Shown here: piece by piece, positions 25,375-35,020 of the stretch
Position numbering within the stretch: position 1 is the first letter of the stretch
Layout of the letters: the number at the start of each line of letters is the position of its first letter
Assembly (NCBI GenBank): GCA_005116965.1
Contig: SWDG01000006.1
Coordinates: 706,642 to 769,376 of the forward strand
From: Nitrospira sp.
GTDB taxonomy: Bacteria > Nitrospirota > Nitrospiria > Nitrospirales > Nitrospiraceae
Length of the DNA: 62,735 bases
Direction of reading: 5' to 3'
Notes under the pieces: model-generated
The model's input: the letters and a program-made list of their open reading frames with translations, nothing else
Database searches by the model: none
Told to the model about the DNA's origin: nothing
Position numbers and translations under genes: made by a program

Positions 25375-25537
25375 GTAGTGCTTCCCCCATTCATCCGCAT
25401 TCCCACGTTCTTTCAGTACACTCGACGGCCCCCCTCAGGGATCTCCTGCCAGTTTTTCAGGATTTCCCCGATAGGTCTACGCTGTCTTTTGTGAGATACA
25501 AGACGCCACAACATGGGCAGAATGATTTGCGCAGCAT
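25375..25537 (+). repeat. Duplicated upstream segment, copy B (before urtA)
   Basis: The second copy of the 160-bp block described at 22895-23055, with the same order of conserved sub-blocks. It ends about 105 bp before the urtA ATG. Because the same non-coding segment precedes both an NCS1 permease gene and the urea transporter operon, it may contain a shared promoter or operator; it may equally be only the relic of a tandem duplication. Confidence 0.8.
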
Positions 25538-25643
25538 TCAATAAGGAACCAGCCCAAGCGAGTCGTTCCCGAATAGTTTCTCGTTAACAACGCATCAATC
25601 GTGAAGTCTGCACCTCACCGCACACCATAAGGAGAGAAGCACG

Positions 25644-27014
25644 ATGGACACGAACACCCGACAGGATGGAGCAAGCGGCACGGACGCGGCGACCCCGACG
25701 GAACATACGGGATCCTCGCGGCGGGAATTTCTGGGCCAGAGCGGGCGGGTCGCGGCCGGGGTCGGCGTAGCGGCGCTCTTGGGGAATCTGGGGCAGTATG
25801 CCCTGTCGTATGGGGCGGGCGGCCCGCCGATCAAGATCGGGATCTTGCATTCGTTGAGCGGCACGATGGCGATCAGCGAAGTGTCCTTGCGCGATGTGGT
25901 GTTGATGGCCGTGGAGGAAATCAATAAGGCAGGCGGCGTGATGGGGCGGCAGATCGAGGCGAAGATCGTCGATCCGGCGTCGAACTGGGACCTGTTTGCC
26001 GAGAAGGCCAAGCAGCTGCTCCTCGAAGACAAAGTGTCGGTGGTATTCGGCTGCTGGACGTCGGTGAGCCGGAAATCCGTGCTGCCGGTCTTTGAAAAGA
26101 ACAATGGCTTACTGTTCTATCCCGTCCAGTACGAAGGCGAAGAGTGCTCGCGCAACGTGTTCTATACCGGGGCGGCGGTCAATCAACAAGCGGCGCCGGC
26201 GGTGGAATACTTGATGAGCCCGGAAGGGGGGAACTACAAGAAGTTCTATCTCCTCGGGACCGACTACGTGTATCCGCGCACGACGAACAAGATTTTGCGG
26301 GCGATGCTGTTGGCGAAGAAAGTCCCGGCCGCGAACATCGAAGAAGAGTACACCCCCTTCCATCACCAGGACTATCAAACCATCTGCGGGAAGATTAAGA
26401 AATTTGCCGCCGGCGGCGGGGCAGCGGTGATCAGTACCATCAACGGAGACAGCAACGTGCCGTTCTATAAAGAGTTCGGCAACCAAGGGTTGCGCGCCGA
26501 AGATGCGCCGATCATGGCCTTCAGCGTGGCCGAAGACGAACTGCGCGGGATGGATACGAGCGCGCTGGTTGGGCACTTGGCGGCGTGGAACTATTATCAG
26601 AGCGTGGATACGCCGCAAAACAAGAAGTTCGTGGCGAACTTCAAAGCCTATTGCAAGCGCAACAATCTGCCGGATGGAGAAAACCGGGTCACCGACGACC
26701 CCATCGAGGCCGCGTATTTCGGCGTCTATGTGTGGAAGCAGGCCGTGGAAAAGGCCGGGTCCATCGAAGTGGACGCCGTGCGCAAGGCGGTCTACGGGCA
26801 GAAGTTCCTGGCGCCGGGCGGCCAGATCATGATGGATGAGGCCAACCAGCATACGCATAAGCCGGTGCTGATCGGCGAAATTCTGAAAAATGGGCAGCTC
26901 AAGGTCGTGCATCGCTCCAAAGGCCTGGTGAAGCCTGAGCCCTGGAGTGAGTACACCAACCCCGAGAAGGGGTGTGACTGGATTAATCATCAAGGGACCT
27001 ATCAAAAGAAATAG
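25644..27014 (+). CDS. urtA: Urea ABC transporter, substrate-binding protein
   Basis: 456 residues; AAGGAGAGA precedes the ATG. A twin-arginine signal is visible (SSRREFLGQSG, Arg26-Arg27, then a hydrophobic stretch to about residue 55). The mature protein is a type I periplasmic binding protein: 'IKIGILHSLSGTMAISEVSLRDVVLMAVEEINKAGGVMGRQIE', 'VVFGCWTSVSRKSVLPVFEKNNGLLFYPVQYEGEE' are UrtA hallmarks. It captures urea outside the inner membrane and hands it to UrtBC. First gene of urtABCDE; a hairpin after it may help make it the most abundant product. Confidence 0.95.
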   Translation: MDTNTRQDGASGTDAATPTEHTGSSRREFLGQSGRVAAGVGVAALLGNLGQYALSYGAGGPPIKIGILHSLSGTMAISEVSLRDVVLMAVEEINKAGGVMGRQIEAKIVDPASNWDLFAEKAKQLLLEDKVSVVFGCWTSVSRKSVLPVFEKNNGLLFYPVQYEGEECSRNVFYTGAAVNQQAAPAVEYLMSPEGGNYKKFYLLGTDYVYPRTTNKILRAMLLAKKVPAANIEEEYTPFHHQDYQTICGKIKKFAAGGGAAVISTINGDSNVPFYKEFGNQGLRAEDAPIMAFSVAEDELRGMDTSALVGHLAAWNYYQSVDTPQNKKFVANFKAYCKRNNLPDGENRVTDDPIEAAYFGVYVWKQAVEKAGSIEVDAVRKAVYGQKFLAPGGQIMMDEANQHTHKPVLIGEILKNGQLKVVHRSKGLVKPEPWSEYTNPEKGCDWINHQGTYQKK

Positions 27015-27086
27015 GAGCGGGATGGAACGCGGCGGTCAGGGGCACTGGCCGTTCTGACAGCGGGTTCCAGGTTTTCTTGGGAAGGC

Positions 27087-27117
27087 GCTGGAATCTCTCG
27101 TGCTGAGGGATTCCAGC
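27087..27117 (+). promoter_or_regulatory. Stem-loop between urtA and urtB
   Basis: GCTGGAATC (27087-27095) pairs with GATTCCAGC (27109-27117); no T run follows. Such hairpins after a binding-protein gene commonly protect its 3' end and lower expression of the downstream permease genes. A looser pairing (GGAACGC... with ...GGGTTCC) lies just upstream. Confidence 0.55.
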
Positions 27118-27176
27118 CTCCCTGCCAGTACAGTCGCATACTGATTGGCTCAACGGAATTGTAGGGAGGTTGTGCG

Positions 27177-28757
27177 GTGATACGTTTGGCCCACGTCCCG
27201 ACATACGTGCGTGCGCTCGCCCTGGTCACGTGTCTGCCGATCGGACTCACCCTCCCGTCCGCCCTGGCCGCCGACGACGTGGCTCCTGGTCCAGCACCGG
27301 TCGTTGCACCCGCCACGCCGATCGAGCACGCACTCCGCGATATCACGAGTGAGGACGCGGCGGTCCGGAGCGCAGCGGCGGCGCTCCTCATTGAAAAAGG
27401 AGATGCCAGTCTCCTGCCGAAACTCGATGAGATTCGGGCCGAGGCCGATCGGGCGACCCGGCAAGCCCTCAAGCCCGTGATCGATCTCCTGAAGAACCAT
27501 GCCAATCTCACCAGTGCCCAGTCGGATACCAGGCGGTCGGCTGCCGCCGATCTGGTGGGCACGGGCCGGCCGGAAGCCATTGCCTGGCTGGAGCAGGCGG
27601 CGGCGAAGGAGTCCGTCTGGTGGGTCAAGTACACGATGGAAGAATCCGCGCAGCTACTCCAGCTTCGTGCGGACGCGCACACGGTCCGCATGGGCGCCGT
27701 CACGAAGCTCGGGGAGCTCAGAAGCCAGAACGGACTGTCGGCGCTCAAGGAATTGGCTGACGCCGGCGCCCAGAGTGGCGCCACGGACGAGCAGCGCGCG
27801 TTGGCGGACGCGGCGCAGGCGTCGATCACGCAGATTGACGCCTGGAGTTGGTGGGCGGGCGCCCTCGAAACCCTGTTCCGCGGCATCAGCCTGAGCTCGA
27901 TTCTGTTGATGATGTCGCTGGGTCTGGCGATCGTCTTCGGCTTGATGGGCGTCATCAACATGGCGCACGGCGAGTTGATGATGGTGGGCGCCTATGCCAC
28001 GTTCGTCACGCAACAGGCGTTCGTCGGCTGGGTGTCTCCCGAGCTGTTTGACTGGTACTTTCCCGTGGCGCTCCCCGTGGCCTTTCTTGCGGCCGCCGCC
28101 TTTGGCTGGGTCCTGGAGGCGACCGTGATTCGCTTTCTCTACGGGCGACTGCTGGAGACCCTGCTGGCGACGTGGGGCGTGAGCTTAATCCTCATGCAGG
28201 CGGCGCGGGTGTACTTCGGCGACCTGACGGCGGTCATCGCGCCGCAAGCCTTGCGCGGCGGGGCGCAAGTCATGGTCGGCGTCTATCTACCCTATAACCG
28301 GATCTTCATTATTCTCCTCTCGATCGTCTGTGTCCTGGGGATCTACTTTTTGCTCTTCCGCTCCAACCTCGGCATTCGAGTCCGGTCCGTCACGCAAAAC
28401 CGCAATATGAGTGCCTGCCTCGGGATCCCGACCCGCAAGGTCGACTCCTATACCTTTGCCTTCGCCTCCGGGCTGGCGGGGGTCGCGGGCTGGGCGCTGA
28501 CCATGGTGGGCAACGTCGATCCTGGACTGGGGCAGAACTATATCGTCGACGCCTTTATGGTGGTGGTGACGGGCGGCGTGGGCAAACTCGCCGGGACGAT
28601 CTGGGCCTCGCTCGGCATTGGCGGGCTGAACAAGCTGATCGAGCCGGTCAGTGGCGCGGTCTACGGGAAGGTCTTTATCCTGGTCGGGGTGATTCTCTTC
28701 CTGCAGTGGCGGCCGCAGGGCCTATTCGCGGCGAAAGGACGTAACGCCGATGCCTGA
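27177..28757 (+). CDS. urtB: Urea ABC transporter, permease UrtB with N-terminal periplasmic domain
   Basis: 526 residues, GTG start after GGAGG. A signal-like helix (ALALVTCLPIGLTLPSALAAD) and about 190 residues of HEAT-like helices ('EHALRDITSEDAAVRSAAAALLIEKGDASLLPKLDEI') precede the LivH-type permease from 'LETLFRGISLSSILLMMSLGLAIVFGLMGVINMAHGELMMVGAY'. The long N-terminus is normal for UrtB. It forms the membrane channel with UrtC and overlaps urtC by 8 bp. Confidence 0.95.
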   Translation: MIRLAHVPTYVRALALVTCLPIGLTLPSALAADDVAPGPAPVVAPATPIEHALRDITSEDAAVRSAAAALLIEKGDASLLPKLDEIRAEADRATRQALKPVIDLLKNHANLTSAQSDTRRSAAADLVGTGRPEAIAWLEQAAAKESVWWVKYTMEESAQLLQLRADAHTVRMGAVTKLGELRSQNGLSALKELADAGAQSGATDEQRALADAAQASITQIDAWSWWAGALETLFRGISLSSILLMMSLGLAIVFGLMGVINMAHGELMMVGAYATFVTQQAFVGWVSPELFDWYFPVALPVAFLAAAAFGWVLEATVIRFLYGRLLETLLATWGVSLILMQAARVYFGDLTAVIAPQALRGGAQVMVGVYLPYNRIFIILLSIVCVLGIYFLLFRSNLGIRVRSVTQNRNMSACLGIPTRKVDSYTFAFASGLAGVAGWALTMVGNVDPGLGQNYIVDAFMVVVTGGVGKLAGTIWASLGIGGLNKLIEPVSGAVYGKVFILVGVILFLQWRPQGLFAAKGRNADA

Positions 28758-29883
28758 GCAACCGGTCGCGCGTCCCGATAGCCGTGAGACCGTCTCATTG
28801 TACCTGGTCGGCGTGGTGTTACTCGTGGTCCTCCCGCTACTGAATGTGCTGACTCCAGAGGACTCCTGGCTCCACCTCTCGGACTTTCGGTTGAATCAAT
28901 TCGGCAAGTTCTTATGTTTTGCCATTCTCGCGCTGGGACTCGACCTCATCTGGGGCTATTGTGGCGTGCTCAGCATGGGCCAGGGGGTCTTTTTCGGATT
29001 CGGCGCCTATTGCATGGGGATGTATCTGGCGCTGCAGATCGGGACGGAAAGTGTGTATGGCAGCGAGCTGCCGGACTTTATGGTGTGGACGCAGGTCAAA
29101 GAGCTGCCGCTGTTCTGGTACCCGTTCAAGAGTATTGTGGGTGGGGTCCTCGGCGCCATTCTCGTGCCGGTCCTCTTCGCGACGCTCTTCGGGTTTCTGG
29201 CGTTTCGCAGCCGCATCAAGGGCGTCTATTTTGCCATCATCACCCAGGCGTTGGCCTTTGCGGCCTGGCTGGTGTTCAATCGGAACGAGACGCGGCTGGG
29301 TGGCACCAATGGGTTGACGGACTTTAAACAAGCCCTCGGCTTTCGGCTCTCGGATCCCTCGACGCAACGGGGACTGTATATCATCACGGTTCTCGCGCTC
29401 GGCGCCTCGTATCTCTTCTGTCGGTGGATTGTGGCCTCCCGCGCGGGCAAGGTCCTCATTGCGATTCGCGACAGTGAATCCCGCGTCACGTTTTCGGGCT
29501 ACACGCCCTGGATGTACAAGCTCTTTGTCTTCGTGGTGTCTGCGGGCCTGGCGGGCTTGGCGGGCATGCTGTATGTGCCGCAGGTGGGCATTATTACCCC
29601 CGCCCAGATCGGGGTGTTGCCGTCGCTGGAGGTGGTCATCTGGGTGGCGGTCGGCGGGCGGGGCACGTTGATCGGCGCCGTCTTGGGCGCGGTGGCCGTG
29701 AACTATGGCCGCAGCGTGTTGACCAACTACTTCCCGGAGGCCTGGCCGTTTATCCTTGGCGGACTCTTTGTGGTCGTGGTGACGATGTTTCCGGACGGAC
29801 TGTTGGGGATGATTCGGAAGGTGACGGCGCGCAAGGACACCCCGGCGCCGGTGAGCAACGCGGACGGGAGGACGGCGGCGTGA
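28750..29883 (+). CDS. urtC: Urea ABC transporter, permease UrtC
   Basis: 377 residues with LivM-type permease features: 'FGKFLCFAILALGLDLIWGYCGVLSMGQGVFFGFGAYCMGMYLAL' and 'RIKGVYFAIITQALAFAAWLVFNRNETRLGGTNGLTDFK'. The C-terminal 'SLEVVIWVAVGGRGTLIGAVLGAVAVNYGRSVLTNYFPEAWPFILGGLFV' is typical of UrtC. It pairs with UrtB; overlaps at both ends show tight translational coupling. Confidence 0.95.
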   Translation: MPEQPVARPDSRETVSLYLVGVVLLVVLPLLNVLTPEDSWLHLSDFRLNQFGKFLCFAILALGLDLIWGYCGVLSMGQGVFFGFGAYCMGMYLALQIGTESVYGSELPDFMVWTQVKELPLFWYPFKSIVGGVLGAILVPVLFATLFGFLAFRSRIKGVYFAIITQALAFAAWLVFNRNETRLGGTNGLTDFKQALGFRLSDPSTQRGLYIITVLALGASYLFCRWIVASRAGKVLIAIRDSESRVTFSGYTPWMYKLFVFVVSAGLAGLAGMLYVPQVGIITPAQIGVLPSLEVVIWVAVGGRGTLIGAVLGAVAVNYGRSVLTNYFPEAWPFILGGLFVVVVTMFPDGLLGMIRKVTARKDTPAPVSNADGRTAA

Positions 29884-30644
29884 CCGACGGCGATCTGATT
29901 CTCAACTGCGAAAACGTCGTCATGGACTATGACGGCTTCAAGGCGCTCAACAACTGCAACTTTCGGGTGCAGTATAACGAGTTGCGGGTCGTCATCGGGC
30001 CGAACGGAGCCGGGAAGACGACGCTCTTAGACGTGATTTGTGGCAAGACCACCCCCACGTCCGGGAAGATCCTCTTCGGCAAGGGGATCAATCTGGTCGG
30101 CAAGAACGCGGAAGACATCACGAAGCTGGGCGTGGGCCGGAAGTTTCAGGCGCCGTCGGTCTATGGCAACTTGTCGGTCTGGCAGAACCTGGATCTGTCG
30201 GTCAAGCGCCCGAGTAAGGGCGTCTTTCCAACCTTGATGGGCCGGTCGTCGCCGGCGGAGCGCGTGCGCATCGAGGAGACGTTGGAGACCATCGGCTTAT
30301 CGACTCATGCCCATGATCGGGCCGGGGCCTTGTCCCACGGCCAAAAGCAATGGTTGGAGATCGGCATGGTGATTTTGCAAGAGCCCTCGTTGCTCTTGGT
30401 CGATGAGCCGGTCGCCGGGATGAGTGATAAGGAAACGGAGCAGACCGGGCGCTTGCTGACCTCCTTGTCGGAGAAGCAGGCGATCGTCGTGATCGAGCAT
30501 GATATGGACTTTGTCCGACAGATTGCGAAGATCGTGACGGTGCTCGCGGAGGGGACCGTCATCTGCGAAGGCACGGTCGATGCCGTGCAAGCGGATGACC
30601 ATGTGCGAGAAATCTACCTGGGCCGGGCCAAGGTGGCCCATTAG
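29880..30644 (+). CDS. urtD: Urea ABC transporter, ATPase UrtD
   Basis: 254 residues, GTG start overlapping the urtC stop. Walker A 'VIGPNGAGKTTLLDVICG', ABC signature 'LSHGQKQWLEIGMV', Walker B 'PSLLLVDEPVAGM' and the switch His in 'VVIEHDMDFV' are all intact. LivG-like. It hydrolyses ATP with UrtE to drive urea import. Confidence 0.95.
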   Translation: MTDGDLILNCENVVMDYDGFKALNNCNFRVQYNELRVVIGPNGAGKTTLLDVICGKTTPTSGKILFGKGINLVGKNAEDITKLGVGRKFQAPSVYGNLSVWQNLDLSVKRPSKGVFPTLMGRSSPAERVRIEETLETIGLSTHAHDRAGALSHGQKQWLEIGMVILQEPSLLLVDEPVAGMSDKETEQTGRLLTSLSEKQAIVVIEHDMDFVRQIAKIVTVLAEGTVICEGTVDAVQADDHVREIYLGRAKVAH

Positions 30645-30668
30645 GAACGAGACGGAGCGACATCGCGT

Positions 30669-31403
30669 ATGGCCCACGAACGACCACGGATGACCCTGGC
30701 GCTGGAGAACATCAACGCGTACTACGGCGAGAGCCATATTCTGCGGAATGTCTCGTTCACCATTGAGCCGGGGGAAGTGGTGTGTCTGATGGGCCGCAAC
30801 GGGATGGGGAAGACGACCACGTTGAAGACGCTGACGGGCTTGCTGCCGGCCCGATCCGGCACCATTACGTTTGAGGGACGCGACATCACGCAGGATCGCA
30901 CGGATCTTCGGGCCAAACGCGGGCTGGCGTATGTGCCGCAAGGGCGCGAGATTATCCCGCACCTGACGGTGCACCAAAATCTCTTGCTCGGGTACTGGAA
31001 CCGCCCGTCCCTCACGGGCGATGTGTCAGAACACGACGCTTTCGAGGAGGTCTATCATCTCTTTCCTAAGTTGACCCAGATTCTCCATCGTCCGGGTGGG
31101 GTGTTGAGCGGGGGGGAACAACAGCAGTTGGCCATCGGCCGCGCCATCCTCTCCAGTCCCAAGCTCCTCTTGCTGGATGAACCGACCGAAGGGATTCAAC
31201 CCTCGATCGTCGATCAGATCGAGGACGTCATTATCGGCTTTAAGCAGTCGCGCCGGTTTGCGATTCTGCTCGTCGAGCAAGGGCTCCATTTTGCCGCCCG
31301 GCTGGCGGAGAAGTACGTGGTTATGGCCAAAGGGGCCGTGATGGCTCAGGGCAAGAGTACGGAGTTGAATGCCGATATGGTCCGGCAACATCTGACGGTG
31401 TAA
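30669..31403 (+). CDS. urtE: Urea ABC transporter, ATPase UrtE
   Basis: 244 residues; the ATG at 30669 is used, though the Met seven codons later (MTLALENINAYYGES) would also fit. Walker A 'LMGRNGMGKTTTLKTL', signature 'LSGGEQQQLAIGRAIL', Walker B 'PKLLLLDEPTEGIQPS' and 'ILLVEQGLHFA' mark a LivF-type ATPase. It ends the transporter operon; 200 bp with no gene separate it from ureA. Confidence 0.95.
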   Translation: MAHERPRMTLALENINAYYGESHILRNVSFTIEPGEVVCLMGRNGMGKTTTLKTLTGLLPARSGTITFEGRDITQDRTDLRAKRGLAYVPQGREIIPHLTVHQNLLLGYWNRPSLTGDVSEHDAFEEVYHLFPKLTQILHRPGGVLSGGEQQQLAIGRAILSSPKLLLLDEPTEGIQPSIVDQIEDVIIGFKQSRRFAILLVEQGLHFAARLAEKYVVMAKGAVMAQGKSTELNADMVRQHLTV

Positions 31404-31604
31404 TGGGTGCGATAGGAAGGTATCTCCTGCCTCTTGTTTGTTTGGACTTGCCTTGATGGACTCTTGGGATTGCCAATCGTCTAGACAGGGATTGCAACTC
31501 TACGGTAGAAATCCTTTGTGTACAGTAAGAGAGAGGATGCTCTTGCCTACATCGAGTATTCTTGCCAAGAACTGGGAGAGTCATTGCGCTAGGGAGGGAA
31601 ACTT

Positions 31605-31916
31605 ATGCATCTGACCCCGAGAGAACAGGAAAAGTTACTTATTTATGTTGCGGGACAACTGGCCACGGATCGAAAGAAGCGAGGCCTCAAGCTCAATCAT
31701 CCGGAAGCCGTTGCGTATCTTACCGCCGCTGTTCTGGAAGTTCTGGAAGGTATTCGTGACGGAAAAACCGTCGCCGAGTTGATGACGTACGGCACCACGC
31801 TTCTCACGCGGAAGGATGTGATGCCTGGTGTGCCGGAGATGATTCATGAGTTTCAAGTCGAGGGAACCTTTCCTGATGGGACCAAGCTGGTGACCGTCCA
31901 CAATCCAATTCGATAA
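31605..31916 (+). CDS. ureA: Urease gamma subunit
   Basis: 103 residues, close to the usual ~100. '[37 protein letters not shown]' and '[27 protein letters not shown]' are the canonical UreA ends. AGGGAGGG lies upstream. It packs on UreB and UreC in the cytoplasmic urease trimer that splits urea into ammonia and carbamate. Confidence 0.97.
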   Translation: MHLTPREQEKLLIYVAGQLATDRKKRGLKLNHPEAVAYLTAAVLEVLEGIRDGKTVAELMTYGTTLLTRKDVMPGVPEMIHEFQVEGTFPDGTKLVTVHNPIR

Positions 31917-31964
31917 GCGCAACCTGTGCCCAACCACCTATCTGTATCCCTGTAGGAGGGAGCC

Positions 31965-32447
31965 ATGCCGAAGAAGACGAAGCGAAGTTCGGCGAAGCGT
32001 CAGAAGTCGCCGCAGAAAACTATGAGATCGCTTGCCGCCGTGATCAAAGCTGAGCTAGGGAAGCCGGTTGTTCCAGGGGAGATTCTGGCCGCCGCCGGCG
32101 AGGTAGAGGCGTTCAACGGGCGTGAAACAAGGGAGCTGACCGTCAAGAATGTCGCGGATCGACCTATCCAAGTTGGTTCCCACTGCCACTTCTTTGAATC
32201 CAATCATGCGCTCACGTTCGACCGTGCACAAGCGTTTGGATTTCGGCTCTGTATCCCAGCCGGCACGGCGGTTCGGTTCGAACCGGGAGAGGACAAGCGA
32301 GTGACGGTTGTGGCCTTAGCCGGGAAGCGGGTTGCTTATGGCATCAATGGATTGACGGAAGGATCCCTCGATGATGCGCAGGTCAAGGCTCGCGCGCTAT
32401 CGCTCGCGGGTACCCGCGGATTTTCTGGAAAAGGAGGCGTCCGGTGA
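31965..32447 (+). CDS. ureB: Urease beta subunit with basic N-terminal extension
   Basis: 160 residues; most free-standing UreB proteins are nearer 100-125. The core begins at about residue 37 ('[53 protein letters not shown]') and is normal. The first ~25 residues ([17 protein letters not shown]) are an additional Lys/Arg/Ser tail of unknown role. GTGA overlap with ureC couples translation. TAGGAGGGAG is a good ribosome site. Confidence 0.95.
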   Translation: MPKKTKRSSAKRQKSPQKTMRSLAAVIKAELGKPVVPGEILAAAGEVEAFNGRETRELTVKNVADRPIQVGSHCHFFESNHALTFDRAQAFGFRLCIPAGTAVRFEPGEDKRVTVVALAGKRVAYGINGLTEGSLDDAQVKARALSLAGTRGFSGKGGVR

Positions 32448-34168
32448 AAATTCCAAGAAGGCAATATGCCTCACTCTACGGCCCCACCACTGGTGATCGT
32501 ATCCGGCTAGCGGATACGGAACTGCTTATCGAAGTCGAGCAAGACTTTACGACGTACGGAGAAGAAGCGGTATTCGGGGGCGGGAAAGTGATTCGAGACG
32601 GGATGGGCCAGTCGCCGCGGGTGACGAATGCGAACGGTGCGCTCGACACGGTTATCACCAATGCTCTCATCCTCGACTACACCGGGATTGTGAAGGCGGA
32701 TATCGGGATCAAAGACGGGCGGATCGTTGGTATCGGGAAAGCAGGCAATTCCGATCTGATGCCGAACGTGACCAAGGGAATGGAGATCGGTGCCGGAACG
32801 GAAGTTATCGCGGGAGAAGGACATATCGTGACGGCCGGCGGCATCGATACCCACATTCACTTCATCTGCCCGCAACAGTATTGGGATGCATTATCGGCCG
32901 GCATTACGACCATGATTGGCGGCGGCACTGGTCCTGCGACGGGCACTAACGCGACCACTTGTACGCCAGGACCCTGGAATATCCATCGCATGCTGGAGGC
33001 ATCCGAGGGGATTCCTATCAATCTTGGATTTCTGGGTAAAGGCAACTCGTCCCATCCCGATGGATTGAACGAGCAGGTTGAGGCCGGCGCCATCGGTCTC
33101 AAGCTGCACGAAGATTGGGGAACAACCCCGGCGGCAATCGATACCTGTCTGAGCGTGGCGGAGCGTTACGATGTGCAGGTTGCGATTCATACCGATACGT
33201 TGAATGAGGCAGGGTTTGTCGAAGACACGATCAAGACGTTCAAGGGCCGAACGATCCATACGTTCCATACAGAAGGCGCCGGGGGCGGTCATGCCCCGGA
33301 TATCATCAAAGTGTGCGGTGAGCCGAATGTGCTTCCTTCGTCGACGAACCCCACGATGCCGTTTACGACCAACACAATGGACGAACATCTGGATATGTTG
33401 ATGGTGTGCCATCACCTCAACCCAAGAATTCCGGAAGACGTGGCCTTTGCCGAGTCCAGAATCCGGCGAGAAACCATTGCGGCGGAAGACATCCTCCATG
33501 ATTTAGGCGCGATCAGTATCATGTCGTCTGACTCGCAAGCCATGGGTCGCATCGGAGAAGTCATCATTCGGACCTGGCAAAACGCGCACAAGATGAAGGT
33601 CCAGCGTGGCCATCTGTCGCCGAATGAGGGGAAGGACTCGTCACAGAACGACAATTTCCGCGCCAAGCGGTATGTGGCCAAGTACACGATCAATCCCGCC
33701 ATCGCGCATGGGATTGCCCATGAGGTTGGGTCCGTGGAGGTCGGGAAGTTCGCCGACCTGGTGATCTGGAAGCCGGCGTTCTTCGGCGTCAAGCCGGAAA
33801 TGGTGCTGAAAGGGGGGTTTATCGCTCAGGCACAGATGGGCGATCCGAACGCGTCAATCCCCACGCCGGAGCCGATTATCAGCAGGCCCATGTTCGGTGC
33901 CTTTGGGAGGGCGCTGTCCAGCACCAGTCTGACCTTCTTGTCGCAGGCAGGACTGGATCGAGGGGTCCCAAAGAAGCTTGGATTACAGAAGCGCGTGGCT
34001 GTGGTCAAGAATTGCCGGAATATCAAAAAACAGGACCTCAAGTTGAACGACTATCTTCCCAAGATCGAGGTTGATTCGGAGACCTATGTGGTAACGGCCG
34101 ACGGGGTGCGGCTTACCTGTGAGCCGGCTGCCGTGCTCCCGATGGCGCAGCGGTATTTCTTATTCTGA
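32444..34168 (+). CDS. ureC: Urease alpha (catalytic) subunit
   Basis: 574 residues, GTG start. All nickel-site residues are visible: '[12 protein letters not shown]' (two His), the carbamylated Lys in 'GLKLHEDWG', His in 'HTDTLNEAG', His in '[13 protein letters not shown]', the flap 'MVCHHLN', and Asp in '[10 protein letters not shown]'. It hydrolyses urea after nickel insertion by UreDFG. A T-rich hairpin follows before ureF. Confidence 0.97.
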   Translation: MKIPRRQYASLYGPTTGDRIRLADTELLIEVEQDFTTYGEEAVFGGGKVIRDGMGQSPRVTNANGALDTVITNALILDYTGIVKADIGIKDGRIVGIGKAGNSDLMPNVTKGMEIGAGTEVIAGEGHIVTAGGIDTHIHFICPQQYWDALSAGITTMIGGGTGPATGTNATTCTPGPWNIHRMLEASEGIPINLGFLGKGNSSHPDGLNEQVEAGAIGLKLHEDWGTTPAAIDTCLSVAERYDVQVAIHTDTLNEAGFVEDTIKTFKGRTIHTFHTEGAGGGHAPDIIKVCGEPNVLPSSTNPTMPFTTNTMDEHLDMLMVCHHLNPRIPEDVAFAESRIRRETIAAEDILHDLGAISIMSSDSQAMGRIGEVIIRTWQNAHKMKVQRGHLSPNEGKDSSQNDNFRAKRYVAKYTINPAIAHGIAHEVGSVEVGKFADLVIWKPAFFGVKPEMVLKGGFIAQAQMGDPNASIPTPEPIISRPMFGAFGRALSSTSLTFLSQAGLDRGVPKKLGLQKRVAVVKNCRNIKKQDLKLNDYLPKIEVDSETYVVTADGVRLTCEPAAVLPMAQRYFLF

Positions 34169-34177
34169 CGAAAAGAA

Positions 34178-34238
34178 CGGTCGGCTCGGCTACCAGTAGT
34201 GGATGTAGCATGAAGGTAGCTGACCGGCTGTTTTTTTT
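34178..34238 (+). terminator. Terminator-like hairpin between ureC and ureF
   Basis: CGGCTACC (34187-34194) pairs with GGTAGCTG (34215-34222) with one G-T pair; flanking CGGT (34178-34181) and ACCG (34223-34226) can extend the stem past a bulge. Eight T residues follow at 34231-34238. The ureF ATG is 12 nt later with no evident Shine-Dalgarno sequence. This would act as a partial terminator separating structural from accessory genes. Confidence 0.6.
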
Positions 34239-34249
34239 CTGCATACCCT

Positions 34250-34936
34250 ATGAATACGTCTGCCTTACTTGAAGGGCTGCGGTTTGTTGATACATTTTTC
34301 CCGTCTGGCGGGTACGCGTTTTCGTCGGGCTTGGAAGCTGCCGTTCAAGGTGGTGCTGTAAAAACTTCCGATCAGCTTGCCGGGTACATCGAAGATTTGC
34401 TGCGAGGTGGCATGAGCCGCCGAGAAGCTCTGGCCACGAAACGAGCCAATCGAGCAGGGGCTACTGGACAAATTTCGGCGGCGCTCGCTATCGATCGAAC
34501 GCTCGAGGCGACGAAGCTCAGTCGAGCATCGCGGCTGGCCAGCCGTCAAATGGGGCGGCAAGTCATCCGGGTTGCGGCGGATCAAATCCGAGGAAACTCG
34601 ATTCTTGCAGCATATCGTGACGAGGTCGAGTCCGGGCGAGCTCCTGGTCATTTGGCGATTACGTTCGGACTCACTCTCGGTGCAGCAGGTTGGAGCCCAG
34701 AGGACACGGCGGCTGCCTTCCTGTATCAAACTGCGGTCGGGTTTGTCTCCGCCGCCATGCGACTCAGCCCTCTTGGACAACATGAAGGGCAGCGCATCTT
34801 GGGCGAATGGCTGCCATTGATTGAACGGATCAGTCGAGATGTGGACTCAGATACCGCCATGAGCTCGTGGTCGCCGATCCAAGACATTTATGCAATGCGG
34901 CATGGCGCTCTGGAATGGAGACTCTTTCGGTCTTAA
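34250..34936 (+). CDS. ureF: Urease accessory protein UreF
   Basis: 228 residues. 'LLEGLRFVDTFFPSGGYAFSSGLEAAVQGG' is the UreF N-terminal signature and 'LAITFGLTLGAAGWSPEDTAAAFLYQTAVGFVSAAMRLSPLGQHEGQRIL' its later conserved helix block. UreF gates GTPase activity of UreG in the UreDFG nickel-loading complex. No ribosome binding site is evident upstream. Confidence 0.93.
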   Translation: MNTSALLEGLRFVDTFFPSGGYAFSSGLEAAVQGGAVKTSDQLAGYIEDLLRGGMSRREALATKRANRAGATGQISAALAIDRTLEATKLSRASRLASRQMGRQVIRVAADQIRGNSILAAYRDEVESGRAPGHLAITFGLTLGAAGWSPEDTAAAFLYQTAVGFVSAAMRLSPLGQHEGQRILGEWLPLIERISRDVDSDTAMSSWSPIQDIYAMRHGALEWRLFRS

Positions 34937-34982
34937 TAGTGAGTCAGCGAGCATGCGTGACGCATAGAAAGGAACAGAACGG

Positions 34983-35008
34983 CCGTTGAGGGCTTTCGGT
35001 CTCAACGG
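34983..35008 (+). promoter_or_regulatory. Stem-loop between ureF and ureG
   Basis: CCGTTGAG (34983-34990) pairs with CTCAACGG (35001-35008) around a 10-nt loop. There is no T run, so it is more likely an mRNA stability or spacing element than a terminator. Confidence 0.45.
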
Positions 35009-35020
35009 TCCACTCGTGGG

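Noticed and set aside
26109-27005. 298-codon frame antisense to urtA
   Set aside because: High-GC antisense frame with no recognisable domain; urtA is unequivocal.
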